Assembly (NCBI GenBank): GCA_030674155.1
Contig: CM060329.1
Span: forward strand, 18,315,711-18,358,210
DNA length: 42,500 nt
Source: Stramonita haemastoma
Taxonomy: Eukaryota; Mollusca; Gastropoda; Neogastropoda; Muricidae
Direction of reading: 5' to 3'
Under the pieces are notes generated by a model that worked only from the letters and a program-made list of their open reading frames with translations, was not told the origin of the DNA and did no database searches. The position numbers and the translations under genes were made by a program. Shown here piece by piece: positions 42,265 to 42,500 of the stretch. Numbering within the stretch: position 1 is the stretch's first letter; every line of letters starts with the position of its first letter.

Positions 42265-42500
42265 GGTGGTGGTGGTGGTGGTGTAGTGGTGGTAGTGGTG
42301 GTGGTGGTGGTAGCATGTCGTAAAGTTAAGCCATACTCCAACTTCAGGGCATTTTATATCGCATAAAGAAGAGCAGGTGTTGGTTTTTAGAGCTGATATA
42401 CACATTTCAAAATTAACAGTAGTTCAACATAGGAATTGGCACATTGTTGATATTGTTAATTGTCAAATTTAGCCCCGGGTCAAAGATCATGCGGCTTTAT

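Overview
The window looks like animal nuclear DNA from a repeat-rich marine mollusc, most likely a gastropod. I recognise the style of several of its tRNA-headed SINE families from mollusc genomes, from memory and without a search. The other support is the very high density of GA, GT, GATA, GACA and trinucleotide microsatellites, the lack of dense open reading frames, and short GT-AG-like splice signals. Nothing points to bacterial or organelle DNA. I cannot support any complete protein-coding gene. Almost all long open frames are translations of microsatellites or minisatellites. The window is best read as intergenic or intronic sequence with a few weak exon candidates.

Layout. 1-4.3 kb: microsatellites, a SINE C copy and a SINE F copy with an internally duplicated body. 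4.3-13.8 kb: two diverged, colinear blocks of about 4.7-4.9 kb (about 4317-9000 and 9240-13800), which I read as an old tandem duplication. The shared markers, in order, are a 15-bp minisatellite with a strongly conserved core (X), a GAA array, a 215-bp segment carrying a DR1-type nuclear-receptor site (Y), a GT array, a minus-strand SINE A copy, and a segment ending in a polypyrimidine-CAG junction (Z). Block 1 also has a 25-bp minisatellite of 22 units. 13.9-21.9 kb: SINE fragments, compound microsatellites and a 1.3-kb unique stretch. 22.0-24.9 kb: an array of four nuclear-receptor half-sites on an exact 11-bp grid, followed by a dense SINE cluster. 25-33.8 kb: mostly unique AT-rich DNA with SINE A, C and D copies. 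33.85-34.52 kb: two nearly identical 275-bp units packed with hairpins, in which one hairpin loop is inverted between copies. 34.7-42.5 kb: microsatellites, a full-length SINE A copy and a second 11-bp-grid nuclear-receptor site.

Mobile elements. At least five SINE-like families are visible. A: tRNA head, body with an 8-bp inverted repeat, and a 3' hairpin tail. B: an A-like body with a different 3' tail. C: tRNA head, tail reading GGTAAAGGTGTCCCA. D: tRNA head, with a GGGGAGAGCAGCC motif near the 3' end. F: tRNA head with the B-type tail. All are non-autonomous. I found no reverse transcriptase or transposase frame, so the partner LINE must lie elsewhere.

The signals most worth following are the two 11-bp-grid DR5 arrays, the hairpin loop inversion, the conserved core and conserved DR1 inside the diverged duplication, SINE tail swapping, and microsatellites that begin exactly inside SINE copies. 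Family names A to F are local labels.
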